Counted from the first letter of the stretch, positions 25,670 to 35,360 are shown. The stretch is 64,000 nucleotides of DNA from Candidatus Pelagibacter sp. (GCA_028097645.1 JAOHEU010000002.1:1-64000); one strand, 5' to 3'. Made by a program: numbers and translations. The notes: generated from the letters alone by a model not told the origin.

Positions 25670-27399
25670 ATATTTTTGAACTTTATTTAGATAAAATAAA
25701 ATCAACAATAGTTGATTTACAAAAGAAAGATGAGCTTATTATTCCTGATACATTAAATGGAATTAGGGCTGAAATACCACCAGCTAAATTTGATTGTGAT
25801 ATTTCAACCAATGTTGCTATGGTTCTTTCAAAAATAAATAAAAAATCTCCATTAGATCTTGCTGAAAAAATTTCATTATCTTTAAAAAATAATGACTCAC
25901 TTATACAAAACATAGATGTTGTTAAACCTGGTTTTATAAATATTAAATTTAAACCAGTTTTTTGGTCAAATTTTATTGAAGATATTATTGCTAATTCAAA
26001 AACATTCGGGATTAATAAAAAAGAAAAAAAACTTAATTATCTGGTTGAGTTTGTTTCAGCTAATCCAACGGGTCCTTTACATGTTGGGCATTGTCGGGGA
26101 GCAATTTTGGGTGATGTAATCTCAAATGTATTACTTTTTAATAATCATAAAGTAATAAAAGAATATTATGTAAATGATTACGGCAATCAGATTATTAATT
26201 TTACTAAATCTGTTTATTTTAGAATCCGAGAAGTCAAATATAAGGAAGTATTTCCAATTGATAATCCAGACCTGTACCCTGGTGATTATTTAACTGATTT
26301 TGCAAATAATATCATCTCATCAAATTCTGATCTAGATTTTGACAACTACGATGATGTAAGTGAAAAATTAACGGAACTATCAATAGAACAAGCTTTGTTA
26401 TTAATTAAGAAAAATCTAAAAAGTCTTGGCATCAAACATGATAATTTTGTAAGCGAGAAAAGCATTGTTTTAAACAATGAAGTTGAAAATGTCATCAGGT
26501 ACCTAGAAACAAACAATTATGTTTATAAAGGTAAAATTAAAGCCCCTGCAGGAGAAGATAAAAAGGATTGGGTGGAAAGAGAACAATTATTATTTAGATC
26601 TACAGATTTTGGTGACGACAAAGACAGAGCTTTGCAAAAATCAGACGGTACTTGGACTTATTTCGCTAGCGATGTTGCATATCATAAAAATAAAGTTGAT
26701 CGTAAATTTGATTATTTGATTAACATTCTTGGTGCAGATCATGCTGGTTACATTAAAAGAATATCATCATCAGTGGATGCACTTTCTGCAACTAAAAATA
26801 AATTAATTTGTAAAATTAGTCAGCTTGTAAAACTAATAAAAGACAAAAAACCATTTAAGATGTCCAAAAGAAAAGGGGATTATATTACAGTTGATGACTT
26901 AATTTCAGAAGTTGGTAAAGATGCAACTAGATTCATTATGCTAAATAGAAGTAGTGATGTTGAGTTAGATTTTGATTTTGATGCAGTTAAAGAAAAATCT
27001 AAAGATAATCCACTTTATTACGTTCAGTATTGTTATGCTAGAATTTCATCTGTATTTAGACATTTAGATAAAGACTTAGATAAAGATATTGTTATAGATA
27101 ATTACAATTTTGAATATTCTTCAGATGAAATTAAAATCTTAAAGAAGATTTCAGAATGGCCTAAATGCATAGACTCAGCAAGTACAAAACTTGAACCTCA
27201 TCGTATTCCAATATATTTATATGAGCTTGCAGCTGAATTTCACTCTTATTGGAATCTTGGCAAACAATTTCCTGAAAAAAGATTTATAAATGATCAAAAA
27301 AATATTTCTCAAGACAAATTAATTTTTCTTAAAGCGATTGCAAATGTCGTTAAGTCAGGAATGGATATAGTTGGTGTTGATTCTCCAACTAAGATGTAA
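25666..27399 (+). CDS. argS: Arginyl-tRNA synthetase
   Basis: This enzyme charges tRNA-Arg. The N-terminal additional domain (about residues 1-95) precedes the class I core with HVGH at 139-142 in PTGPLHVGHCRG. A KMSKR-type loop (FKMSKRKGDYI) lies near residue 400, followed by the DALR anticodon-binding domain. At 577 aa it is full length. It overlaps dgt by 4 nt and the next gene by 1 nt, forming the head of the conserved argS-nagZ-scp-tat-serS run. Confidence 0.96.
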   Translation: MNIFELYLDKIKSTIVDLQKKDELIIPDTLNGIRAEIPPAKFDCDISTNVAMVLSKINKKSPLDLAEKISLSLKNNDSLIQNIDVVKPGFINIKFKPVFWSNFIEDIIANSKTFGINKKEKKLNYLVEFVSANPTGPLHVGHCRGAILGDVISNVLLFNNHKVIKEYYVNDYGNQIINFTKSVYFRIREVKYKEVFPIDNPDLYPGDYLTDFANNIISSNSDLDFDNYDDVSEKLTELSIEQALLLIKKNLKSLGIKHDNFVSEKSIVLNNEVENVIRYLETNNYVYKGKIKAPAGEDKKDWVEREQLLFRSTDFGDDKDRALQKSDGTWTYFASDVAYHKNKVDRKFDYLINILGADHAGYIKRISSSVDALSATKNKLICKISQLVKLIKDKKPFKMSKRKGDYITVDDLISEVGKDATRFIMLNRSSDVELDFDFDAVKEKSKDNPLYYVQYCYARISSVFRHLDKDLDKDIVIDNYNFEYSSDEIKILKKISEWPKCIDSASTKLEPHRIPIYLYELAAEFHSYWNLGKQFPEKRFINDQKNISQDKLIFLKAIANVVKSGMDIVGVDSPTKM

Positions 27400-27659
27400 T
27401 GCTTAAAGAAATTAAATATTTAATATTTATAGTTATCATTTCTTTATTCCTTTTTTTTACAGGTAAATATTATTTTTCAGATGAAAATATTAAAAATTCA
27501 TACAGATCTTATAAAAACATTGATGAAAAAGTTAAGATTTATTCGAAAAATTTACCATTATTGAAGAATGATACAGAAAATATTATTGAATATGTGAAAC
27601 AAACAGACAAAAAAAAGAAGAAAAAATTTAATTTTTGGAAACTTTTAGAAAATGATTAA
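27399..27659 (+). CDS. Small single-pass membrane protein in the argS-nagZ slot (possible remnant of SPOR protein)
   Basis: An 86-residue protein with one hydrophobic helix at residues 7-24, a short polar segment with weak helical character, and a strongly basic stretch (KKKKKF) near the C-terminus. No domain is recognised. In many alphaproteobacteria a membrane-anchored SPOR-domain protein is encoded at this place between argS and nagZ. This one keeps the anchor but has no SPOR domain. It overlaps argS by 1 nt and nagZ by 8 nt, so it is very likely translated. Function unknown. Confidence 0.7.
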   Translation: MLKEIKYLIFIVIISLFLFFTGKYYFSDENIKNSYRSYKNIDEKVKIYSKNLPLLKNDTENIIEYVKQTDKKKKKKFNFWKLLEND

Positions 27660-28602
27660 TAAGAGAAGAGCTTTTATAGTTGGTATCAAATCACTTCAAC
27701 TGTCTAAAAATGAACTAGATTTCTTAAAAAAATATAAACCTTGGGGTGTAATATTATTTTTGAGAAATATTAAGTCAATTAAACAAGCAAAAAGTTTAAC
27801 AGATAATATAAGAAAAATTTTCAAAGATAAAAATTATCCAATATTAATTGATCAAGAGGGTGGTAGAGTAAATAGATTAAGCAACATTATTTCTTTTGAT
27901 AATTTGACATCTGAATATTTTGGCAAACTTTATGAAAAAGATAAAATGAAACTTAATATAATTTATAAATTATTTATTGATAACACATCTCATTTACTAA
28001 AATTGATTGGTGCAAACATTAATACTTTGCCCGTTTTAGATCTTAGAGTTAAAGGTGCTAGTAACATTATTGGTGACCGGTCTTTTTCTAAGAATGTTAG
28101 CACTGTTTCAAAAATGGGGGATTTATGCATAGAATTATTTAAGGAAAATTCAATTGGAACTGTAATAAAGCATATTCCAGGCCATGGATTGGCTAAAGTG
28201 GATAGCCATAATTTTACTCCTATAGTTAACAAGTCAATTAAACATCTCAAAAAATATGATTTTAGTACCTTTAAAAAGAAGAATTGTTTTTTTGCTATGA
28301 CAGGACACGTTATTTATAAAAATTTAGATCAGTTAAATACTGCAACACATTCAAAAAAAGTAATTAGATACATAAGAAACTATATAGGTTTTAAGAATAT
28401 TCTAATTTCAGATGATCTTTCCATGAAGAGCTTAAAAAACAATATGAAAAACAACACAATTAAAGCATTTGAAGCAGGGTGTAACTTAGCCCTTCATTGC
28501 AATGGTAAACTCAATGAAATGAAGATAGTCGCTGAAAATTCACCTTTGATAAGTAACTTTATATCTAAAAAAACATCACAATTTTATAAAATTTTAAGTT
28601 AG
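27652..28602 (+). CDS. nagZ: Beta-N-acetylhexosaminidase NagZ (glycoside hydrolase family 3)
   Basis: This enzyme removes N-acetylglucosamine from anhydromuropeptides during cell-wall recycling. GH3 landmarks are LIDQEGGRVNR (65-75), KHIPGHG (173-179), the general acid/base pair D184-x-H186 in VDSHNFTP, and the nucleophile aspartate in ISDDLSMKS. At 316 aa it is close to the usual length. It keeps all catalytic residues. It sits in the run argS-x-nagZ-scpA. Confidence 0.92.
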   Translation: MINKRRAFIVGIKSLQLSKNELDFLKKYKPWGVILFLRNIKSIKQAKSLTDNIRKIFKDKNYPILIDQEGGRVNRLSNIISFDNLTSEYFGKLYEKDKMKLNIIYKLFIDNTSHLLKLIGANINTLPVLDLRVKGASNIIGDRSFSKNVSTVSKMGDLCIELFKENSIGTVIKHIPGHGLAKVDSHNFTPIVNKSIKHLKKYDFSTFKKKNCFFAMTGHVIYKNLDQLNTATHSKKVIRYIRNYIGFKNILISDDLSMKSLKNNMKNNTIKAFEAGCNLALHCNGKLNEMKIVAENSPLISNFISKKTSQFYKILS

Positions 28603-28611
28603 TATTTCAAT

Positions 28612-29355
28612 ATGTCCGAGACTGATTCTGTTTTATTCAATGTTGATATAAATAATTACAATGGTCCTTTAGATGTGCTGCTTGATTTGGCAAAAGCTCA
28701 AAAAGTTGACCTAGAAGAAATATCAATAACTAAATTGGCTGATCAATTTCATGAATATATTACCAATGAAAAACATTTAAATTTAGAAATAGCTTCTGAA
28801 TATTTGTTAATGGCTACATGGTTAGCTTATTTAAAATCTAAATTATTATTACCAGGTACACCTGAAGAGGAATTCAAAGTTCAAGAAGTTGCAGAAAAAC
28901 TAAAATTACAACTTAAAAAATTAGAACTTATTAGATTACTTTCGGAACAGATGTTAAAAAGAAATCGATTAGGTAGAGAAATTAGAACACGTGGAATAAA
29001 AGGAAATATTAGATCTATTTATAGTTCAGAATATAACGTAAGTTTATTTGAACTTTTAAAGGCATACTCTTCTGTAGTAATGACCAAAGACTTTCAAACT
29101 ATGAGTATTCCTAAATTACCTGTGTTCACTACAGAGGATGGAATTAAAACTATAAAACAGTTCCTTGGTAAATTAATGGATTGGAAAAATATTAATGATT
29201 TAATACCAAAAAACTTTAAAAATGGTTCTAAATATAAAAGAACTGGTAAAGCAGGGATTTTTGCTGGATCATTAGAACTAGTTAAAGAGGGAAATCTCTC
29301 AATAAAACAAGATAATTTATTTGATGATATTTATATAAGGGAAATTAATGATTAA
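28612..29355 (+). CDS. scpA: Segregation and condensation protein A
   Basis: ScpA is the kleisin subunit that closes the SMC ring with ScpB for chromosome condensation. The N-terminal stretch NYNGPLDVLLDLAKAQKVDL and the LLMATWLAYLKSKLLLP helix are family signatures. The C-terminal part is the winged-helix region. At 247 aa it is normal. It overlaps scpB by 8 nt, consistent with coupled production of two subunits of one complex. Confidence 0.93.
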   Translation: MSETDSVLFNVDINNYNGPLDVLLDLAKAQKVDLEEISITKLADQFHEYITNEKHLNLEIASEYLLMATWLAYLKSKLLLPGTPEEEFKVQEVAEKLKLQLKKLELIRLLSEQMLKRNRLGREIRTRGIKGNIRSIYSSEYNVSLFELLKAYSSVVMTKDFQTMSIPKLPVFTTEDGIKTIKQFLGKLMDWKNINDLIPKNFKNGSKYKRTGKAGIFAGSLELVKEGNLSIKQDNLFDDIYIREIND

Positions 29356-30052
29356 AAAAGAAAAGGTATCAAAAGATAACATAGTAAAGTTTCCATCTAA
29401 ACTTACTGATCTTGAAAAAGAAATTGAAGCTGTAATTTTTGCTGCTGCAGAACCATTGGATGTTGATACTATAGAAAGTAAAATTTCAAAAAAAGCGAAT
29501 GTTGCTAAATCATTAGAAAAATTACAATTAGAATATTCAAGTCGAGGTATTAATTTAGTCTGCATAAAAGATAAATGGTCTTTTAGAACTTCACCTAAAC
29601 TCTCTGGTTTAATGACACAGGAGAAGACTGTTGAAAAAAAATTATCTCGTGCTGCTATAGAAACTCTAGCTATTATTGTTTATCACCAACCTGTTACTAG
29701 AGCAGAAATTGAGGAAATACGTGGTGTTGCTTTTGGAACAAATACATTAGAAATATTAATGGAATTAGATTGGGTCAAACCAGGTGGTCGTAAAGATGTT
29801 CCAGGTAAACCAATTCAATATTTAACAACAGATGGTTTTTTAAGTCATTTTAATTTACAAAAATTATCTGATCTCCCAACAGTGGATGAATTGGGTGCAG
29901 CTGGTTTGATAGATAGTACTAGTGTTGATAATGCGATTTTTGGTTCAAGTAAATTTTTCAAAGAAAAACAAGATGAAAAAAAAGAAGATATTTATTCTAA
30001 TATAGATGAAATGCTTAACAGCACTCTTGATGAAGAGGAAAAAGATACATAA
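29348..30052 (+). CDS. scpB: Segregation and condensation protein B
   Basis: ScpB dimers bind ScpA in the SMC-ScpAB condensin. Two winged-helix domains cover about residues 20-190, with the conserved ALETLAIIVYHQPVTRAEIE-like helix (here AIETLAIIVYHQPVTRAEIE) and GRKDVPGKPIQYLTT. The C-terminal 45 residues are acidic and probably flexible. Length is 234 aa. The start lies within scpA. Confidence 0.93.
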   Translation: MIKKEKVSKDNIVKFPSKLTDLEKEIEAVIFAAAEPLDVDTIESKISKKANVAKSLEKLQLEYSSRGINLVCIKDKWSFRTSPKLSGLMTQEKTVEKKLSRAAIETLAIIVYHQPVTRAEIEEIRGVAFGTNTLEILMELDWVKPGGRKDVPGKPIQYLTTDGFLSHFNLQKLSDLPTVDELGAAGLIDSTSVDNAIFGSSKFFKEKQDEKKEDIYSNIDEMLNSTLDEEEKDT

Positions 30053-30094
30053 AAAGTCACTTTAAAATCTTTAATAAAAAGGTTATAAGTTTTT

Positions 30095-30295
30095 ATGAGC
30101 ATAGGAATTTGGCAAATAGCAATTGTTGTAATATTAGTTGTTTTATTATTCGGACGAGGAAAAATATCTAGTTTAATGGGCGACGTTGCTAAAGGTATTA
30201 AAAGTTTTAAAAAAGGAATGGCATCAGACGTTACTGATGACAGTGAGCCAAAAAACATTTCCGACGATAATAAAGACTCAAATAATAAAGATTAA
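30095..30295 (+). CDS. tatA: Twin-arginine translocase subunit TatA
   Basis: TatA oligomers form the passage for folded proteins across the inner membrane. An N-terminal helix (residues 5-21) is followed by the hinge FGRGK and the amphipathic helix [19 protein letters not shown]. The remaining tail is acidic and disordered. At 66 aa it is typical. It is the first of the compact tatABC set, 42 nt after scpB. Confidence 0.92.
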   Translation: MSIGIWQIAIVVILVVLLFGRGKISSLMGDVAKGIKSFKKGMASDVTDDSEPKNISDDNKDSNNKD

Positions 30296-30300
30296 GTTAC

Positions 30301-30516
30301 ATGCCTACTATTGGTTGGTTTGAAATTTTAATAGTTGTAGCTATAGCTATTGTTGTCCTTGGTCCTAAAGATTTTCCTTTAATGTTAAAAAAAGCTGGTT
30401 CTTGGATTGGAACTGCAAAAAGATATATCAGTGATATTCAAAATGAGGTTTCAAATATTGATATCGATGATGAAAAAATTAATGAAATAAAAAAAGATAA
30501 TAAAAAAGATGAATAA
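30301..30516 (+). CDS. tatB: Twin-arginine translocase subunit TatB (short form)
   Basis: TatB works with TatC as the receptor for twin-arginine signal peptides. The N-terminal helix with the conserved glutamate (GWFEILIVVAIAIVVLGPKD) and the following amphipathic helix are present. At 71 aa it is far shorter than the 110-170 aa common in proteobacteria, as the C-terminal tail is nearly absent. Its position between tatA and tatC and the LGPKDFP motif separate it from TatA. It overlaps tatC by 8 nt. Confidence 0.88.
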   Translation: MPTIGWFEILIVVAIAIVVLGPKDFPLMLKKAGSWIGTAKRYISDIQNEVSNIDIDDEKINEIKKDNKKDE

Positions 30517-31279
30517 TGAGGAAAATGAAGGTGGCTTTATAAGTCATCTAACTGAATTAAGAAAAAGACTTATTCATAGTTTTTTATTTCTATTTATATT
30601 TTTTATTGGATGTTATTTTTTTGCTGAAAACATATATGGATTTTTAGTAGATCCTTTTGCTAAAGCAGTTAAGGATGATGGATCTGAACGAAGACTAATT
30701 TTTACCGCATTACAAGAAACTTTTTTAACATATTTAAAGGTCTCTTTTTTCACCGCTTTTTTTGTGACATGTCCATTTATTCTAATGCAAATATGGAAAT
30801 TCATAGCACCTGGTTTATACAAGCATGAAAAATTAGCAATTATACCTTATTTAATCTTAACTCCAATCTTGTTTCTTCTAGGAGGAATGCTTGTTTATTA
30901 TCTAATTATGCCACTTGCGATTAAATTTTTCTTATCATTTGAAAGCACTGGACTTTCAACAAGTCTACCAATTCAACTTGAAGCTAAAGTTAACGAATAT
31001 TTATCTCTTGTTATGAAACTTATTTTTGCATTTGGTTTAAGTTTTCAGTTACCTGTTGTTTTAAGTTTGTTAGCTAGAGTAGGTATTGTTGACAGTCAGT
31101 TTTTAAAAGATAGAAGAAAATATGTGGTTGTAATTATTTTTGCTGCTGCAGCTTTGTTGACACCACCAGATCCAATAACGCAAATTGGTTTAGCAATTCC
31201 ATTATTAATTTTATATGAATTATCAATATTTTCTGTAAAATTTATTGAAAATAAAAATTTAGAAAAAACAGATGCATAA
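30509..31279 (+). CDS. tatC: Twin-arginine translocase subunit TatC
   Basis: TatC is the polytopic core that recognises twin-arginine signals. The N-terminal cytoplasmic motif HLTELRKRLIHS (residues 13-24) and six hydrophobic segments are visible. FILMQIWKFIAPGLYKHE is the conserved first periplasmic region, and LTPPDPITQ lies near the end. At 256 aa it is complete. It overlaps tatB and serS by 8 nt each. A possible substrate in this window is the M48 lipoprotein at 46.3 kb, which begins M-N-R-R-K-F-L. Confidence 0.95.
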   Translation: MNNEENEGGFISHLTELRKRLIHSFLFLFIFFIGCYFFAENIYGFLVDPFAKAVKDDGSERRLIFTALQETFLTYLKVSFFTAFFVTCPFILMQIWKFIAPGLYKHEKLAIIPYLILTPILFLLGGMLVYYLIMPLAIKFFLSFESTGLSTSLPIQLEAKVNEYLSLVMKLIFAFGLSFQLPVVLSLLARVGIVDSQFLKDRRKYVVVIIFAAAALLTPPDPITQIGLAIPLLILYELSIFSVKFIENKNLEKTDA

Positions 31280-32531
31280 CATTAAAGATATAAGAAAAGA
31301 CTTTGCTCTTTTTGCTAAATCACTTGAAAAAAGATCATTAAAAATTAATTTTGAAAATTTACAAGATCTAGATGAACAAAATAGACAACTGATTCAAGAA
31401 AAGGAAGCATTAGAAAAAGAAAAAAAAGATATTTCAAAATCTAAAGATGAGGCATTGTTTAAAAGATCTAAAGAAATTTCTTCTGATTTAGAAAAAGTTT
31501 CAGACAAGCAAAAAAAAGTTAAAATTGAACTAGAAAATATATTATCTAATATTCCAAACATTCCTCATCCTGATGTTCCAGATGGGAAAGATGAAAATGA
31601 TAATGTTGAAATTTCTAAATCAGGTAAAATTCCTAATTTTGATTTTAAGCCTAAATCTCATTATGAATTAGGCGAAAAACTAAAGATGTTAGATTTTGAT
31701 CTTGCTACAAAAACTACAGGTTCAAGATTTGTTTTTGTTAAAAGCAAATTAGCTTTATTAGAAAGGGCATTATCAAATTTTATGCTTGATATTCATGTAA
31801 ATCAAAATCAATATCAAGAAATTTCACCCCCATTGATAGCTTCTGATAACACAATGTTTGGTACAGGTCAGTTACCAAAATTTGAAAATGATCAATTCGA
31901 AATTAAGTTTGATGAAGGCTCAGATAGAAAATTTTTAATACCAACCGCTGAGGTGATATTAACAAATATCGTTAAAGATAAAATTGTTGATCGCAAAGAA
32001 TTACCATTGCGATTTGTTGCTTCTACACCTTGTTTTAGAAAAGAAGCTGGTAGTTATGGAAAAGATACTAAGGGGATGATTAGACAACATCAATTTTATA
32101 AAGTTGAGATGGTTAGTATTGTTGAAAAAGAAAATTGTTTAGATGAGCTGGAAAGAATGACTAACTGTGCAACTGATATCTTGGATAAATTAGAGTTACC
32201 TTATAGAAAAATTATTTTATGCTCAGGTGACATGGGTTTCAGCGCTGAAAAAACTTATGATATCGAAGTATGGTTACCATCCGAAAACAAATACCGTGAA
32301 ATTTCTTCATGTTCATCATGTGCAACTTTCCAAGGTCAAAGAATGAAAACAAGATATAAAAATGAAAATAAAGAAACACATTTTGTCGGTACTCTCAATG
32401 GAAGTGGACTTGCTGTTGGTAGAACTCTGATAGCTGTTTTGGAAAATTATCAGCAAAAAGATGGATCAATTATTGTTCCAAAAGTATTAAGACCTTATAT
32501 GAACAATTTAGAAAGTATTTCAATCAATTAA
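31272..32531 (+). CDS. serS: Seryl-tRNA synthetase
   Basis: This enzyme charges tRNA-Ser. The N-terminal long coiled-coil arm (about residues 30-100) that grips the tRNA-Ser variable arm is visible. The class II core carries motif 2 (TPCFRKEAGSYGKDTKG) and motif 3 (LNGSGLAVGRTLIAVLENYQ). At 419 aa it is standard. It ends the argS-serS run; the next gene yajC has its own strong ribosome binding site after 55 nt. A tRNA-Ser gene is at 50.2 kb. Confidence 0.96.
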   Translation: MHNIKDIRKDFALFAKSLEKRSLKINFENLQDLDEQNRQLIQEKEALEKEKKDISKSKDEALFKRSKEISSDLEKVSDKQKKVKIELENILSNIPNIPHPDVPDGKDENDNVEISKSGKIPNFDFKPKSHYELGEKLKMLDFDLATKTTGSRFVFVKSKLALLERALSNFMLDIHVNQNQYQEISPPLIASDNTMFGTGQLPKFENDQFEIKFDEGSDRKFLIPTAEVILTNIVKDKIVDRKELPLRFVASTPCFRKEAGSYGKDTKGMIRQHQFYKVEMVSIVEKENCLDELERMTNCATDILDKLELPYRKIILCSGDMGFSAEKTYDIEVWLPSENKYREISSCSSCATFQGQRMKTRYKNENKETHFVGTLNGSGLAVGRTLIAVLENYQQKDGSIIVPKVLRPYMNNLESISIN

Positions 32532-32586
32532 AGTTGTTTTCATTATTAAGATAGTATAATAATTCAGCTAATTTATAAGGAGATTT

Positions 32587-32874
32587 ATGGAAGGTTCAGG
32601 AATAGGACAATTTATACCGCTGATTTTAATTTTTGTTATTTTTTATTTTTTCTTAATAAGACCTCAACAAAAAAAAGTTAAAGAGCATAAAGCAATGGTT
32701 GAAAGTTTAAAAAGAGGTGACAAAGTTATCACTTCTGGTGGTATTACAGGAACTGTTGAAAGATTAATTGATAATGACAAAGTTGAAGTTGAAATTGCTG
32801 ACAATGTTAAAGTTGAAATAGTAAAAGCAACAGGCATTCAAGGTCTTTTAAACAATCAAGAAGTCAAAAAATAA
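32587..32874 (+). CDS. yajC: Preprotein translocase accessory subunit YajC
   Basis: YajC associates with SecDF at the Sec translocon. It has one N-terminal helix (about residues 8-25, ending in the family FLIRPQQKK motif), then a small cytoplasmic domain with LKRGDKVITSGGITGTV. At 95 aa it is typical. AAGGAGA at 32577-32583 is one of the strongest ribosome binding sites in the window. An exact TATAAT at 32555-32560 could be a -10, although the best -35 match, TTGTTT, is only 15 nt away. Confidence 0.93.
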   Translation: MEGSGIGQFIPLILIFVIFYFFLIRPQQKKVKEHKAMVESLKRGDKVITSGGITGTVERLIDNDKVEVEIADNVKVEIVKATGIQGLLNNQEVKK

Positions 32875-32888
32875 TCAATTAAAGTAAA

Positions 32889-34442
32889 GTGCTTTATTTT
32901 TCAAAGTTAAGAATTTTATTTATAACTCTATTTTCACTTTTATTTATTTTAATTGCTTCATCAAATTTATTTAAAATAGATGATGATTTTTTTGATAAGA
33001 AAATAAATCTTGGATTAGACTTACAAGGAGGCTCTTATCTTTTGCTTGAAATTGATAATTCACCTGTCATTGAACAAAAACTTCAAAACTTAACAACAAC
33101 TATCCGAAATTATTTTAAAGAACAAAATATTAAGATAAACAACATCAAAATTGAAGGCGATAATATTTTTTTTAATACTGATGATAAAAGTAAACAAATA
33201 ATTATTGATACATTCACTGATGAAAACAGTGATATAAATCCTTATTACCCTAGATTTAAATCACATCAATTAAACATAGAAGACACTGGATTTAGTTTAA
33301 AAGTTAATTTTTCAAAACAAGGTTTAATTAATCTAAAGACTTCATCTCAAGATCAAGCAATTGAAATAGTTAGAAGAAGAATTGATGAAGTTGGTACTAA
33401 TGAACCTAACATATTAAAAAGAGGAAATAATCGTATTTTAGTTGAACTTCCTGGTCTTGATGACCCTATGAGAGTTAAATCACTTTTAGGTAAAACTGCA
33501 AATTTAACCTTCAGATTTGTCACTAATAATGAAAATGACAGTTTTGGAGTTGAAAAGTTAAAATATGAAGATGGTATAGAAGAAGCAACAGTTAGTAAGA
33601 GAATAATTATTAGTGGAGATAATCTTTTAGATGCTCAGCCTTCAATGGACACACAAAACAATCAAACTGTAGTCTCTTTTTCATTAGATAGAGTGGGCGC
33701 AAAAAGGTTTGGTAAAGCAACATCAACTGGTATTGGCAAACAACTAGCTATAGTTCTAGATGGTAAGATTATAAGCGCACCAGTTATTAGAGACACCATT
33801 GCAAGTGGTAATGGACAAATTAGTGGAGGATTTACATTTCAATCAGCAACAGATTTAGCGCTGCTACTTAGATCTGGAGCCTTGCCAGCACCTTTAAATA
33901 TAATTGAAGAGAGAACTGTTGGGCCTGACTTGGGTCAAGACTCGATTAATGCAGGAATGATTGCTTTAGCGATTGGGTTTCTTTTGGTGATTGTTTTTAT
34001 GTTTATTAAATACAAAATCTTTGGATTAATTACTAATGTTACACTAGTCATAAATTTATTTATTCTACTAGGAATTTTAACTTTATTTGAAGCCACTTTA
34101 ACATTGCCAGGTATTGCCGGAATAATTTTAACTGTTGGTATGGCTGTTGATGCAAATGTTTTGATTTTTGAGAGAATTAAAGAAGAACTTAAAGATGAAA
34201 AAAATAACATATTAGCATTTGATAGTGGTTATATAAAATCTAGAACAGCAATTATTGATGCCAACATAACTACCTTATTGGCAGCAATTATACTTTTTTT
34301 CATGGGATCAGGTCCAATTAAAGGGTTTTCAGTTACTCTTGGTATAGGAATATTTACAACTCTATTTTCTGTTTATTTTATAGCAAGACTTTTTACTAGT
34401 CTTTATGTTTCAAAAAATAGAAATAAGGAAAAATTAATTTAA
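32889..34442 (+). CDS. secD: Protein translocase subunit SecD
   Basis: SecD with SecF uses the proton gradient to help pull exported proteins through SecYEG. An N-terminal helix (about residues 8-25) precedes the large periplasmic domain with NLGLDLQGGSYLLLEID and QIVRRRIDEVG-like repeats. The C-terminal RND-type bundle has five helices including GIAGIILTVGMAVDANVLIFERIKEE. At 517 aa it is usual for alphaproteobacteria. The best start is GTG at 32889, 14 nt after yajC. It overlaps secF by one base. Confidence 0.95.
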   Translation: MLYFSKLRILFITLFSLLFILIASSNLFKIDDDFFDKKINLGLDLQGGSYLLLEIDNSPVIEQKLQNLTTTIRNYFKEQNIKINNIKIEGDNIFFNTDDKSKQIIIDTFTDENSDINPYYPRFKSHQLNIEDTGFSLKVNFSKQGLINLKTSSQDQAIEIVRRRIDEVGTNEPNILKRGNNRILVELPGLDDPMRVKSLLGKTANLTFRFVTNNENDSFGVEKLKYEDGIEEATVSKRIIISGDNLLDAQPSMDTQNNQTVVSFSLDRVGAKRFGKATSTGIGKQLAIVLDGKIISAPVIRDTIASGNGQISGGFTFQSATDLALLLRSGALPAPLNIIEERTVGPDLGQDSINAGMIALAIGFLLVIVFMFIKYKIFGLITNVTLVINLFILLGILTLFEATLTLPGIAGIILTVGMAVDANVLIFERIKEELKDEKNNILAFDSGYIKSRTAIIDANITTLLAAIILFFMGSGPIKGFSVTLGIGIFTTLFSVYFIARLFTSLYVSKNRNKEKLI

Positions 34443-35332
34443 TGATTGCATTTAATAAATATTATAACCATTTCAATTTTTTATCTGGAATTTTGATTTT
34501 ATGTTCTTTAATTTTATTAGTTTTCAAAGGGCTTAATTTTGGAATTGATTTTAAAGGTGGGACTTTAATTGAGCTAAGATCATCTGATGATAAAATTAAT
34601 GTCAGTTCATTAAGAGATAAATTTAGTCAAATGAATCTTGGTGATGTATCTGTTAAAAAATTTGGTAATGATACTGATTATTTGGTCAAATTTGAGAACA
34701 AAGATAATAAAAAAAATGTTATTGAGGAGATAAAAACAAATCTTGATAAATCTTTTGGCAATAATTTTAATTTTAGAAGAGTTGAAAATGTTGGACCAAA
34801 AGTAAGTGCAGAATTGTTAAAATCAGGAGTAATTGCTATTTCTTTATCATTAGCAATAATGTTATTTTATATTTGGATAAGATTTGAATGGCAATTTAGT
34901 CTTGGAGCGATATTAGCATTATTTCATGATGTAATAGTAACGCTTGGAGTCTTCTCTTTGTTTAGTCTTGAAATTAATTTATCAATTATAGCTGCTGTAT
35001 TAACTATAGTCGGATACTCAATGAATGACACTGTTGTGATTTTTGACCGTGTGAGGGAAAATTTGAGAAAATATTCTGATATAAAAATATTTGAACTTAC
35101 TAATATCTCTATCAATGAAACCCTATCTAGAACAATAATAACTTCAGCAACAACTTTATTAGCACTGCTAGCGATATATTTTTTTGGTGGTGAGATTTTA
35201 AAAGGGTTTTCTTTGGCAATGATTTTGGGTGTTGTATTTGGTACTTATTCTTCAATTTATATAGCAAATACTGTTTTGGTAAGACTTAAGGTTTCTCAAA
35301 AAACTGTTTTGAAAGAGGATGATAAGAGTTAA
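34442..35332 (+). CDS. secF: Protein translocase subunit SecF
   Basis: SecF is the partner of SecD. The first helix (about residues 15-33) is followed by GLNFGIDFKGGTLIEL and a small periplasmic domain, then five helices with the conserved VGYSMNDTVVIFDRVREN. At 296 aa it is complete. The start overlaps the secD stop (TAATG), giving coupled synthesis of the complex. It is the last gene of the yajC-secDF unit. Confidence 0.95.
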   Translation: MIAFNKYYNHFNFLSGILILCSLILLVFKGLNFGIDFKGGTLIELRSSDDKINVSSLRDKFSQMNLGDVSVKKFGNDTDYLVKFENKDNKKNVIEEIKTNLDKSFGNNFNFRRVENVGPKVSAELLKSGVIAISLSLAIMLFYIWIRFEWQFSLGAILALFHDVIVTLGVFSLFSLEINLSIIAAVLTIVGYSMNDTVVIFDRVRENLRKYSDIKIFELTNISINETLSRTIITSATTLLALLAIYFFGGEILKGFSLAMILGVVFGTYSSIYIANTVLVRLKVSQKTVLKEDDKS

Positions 35333-35360
35333 TCATACCAAATATATGTAAAGTTTTTTT

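Noticed and set aside
30301..30516. A second tatA instead of tatB
   Set aside because: The N-terminal glutamate (GWFEIL) and LGPKDFP motif with position before tatC fit TatB, despite the short length.
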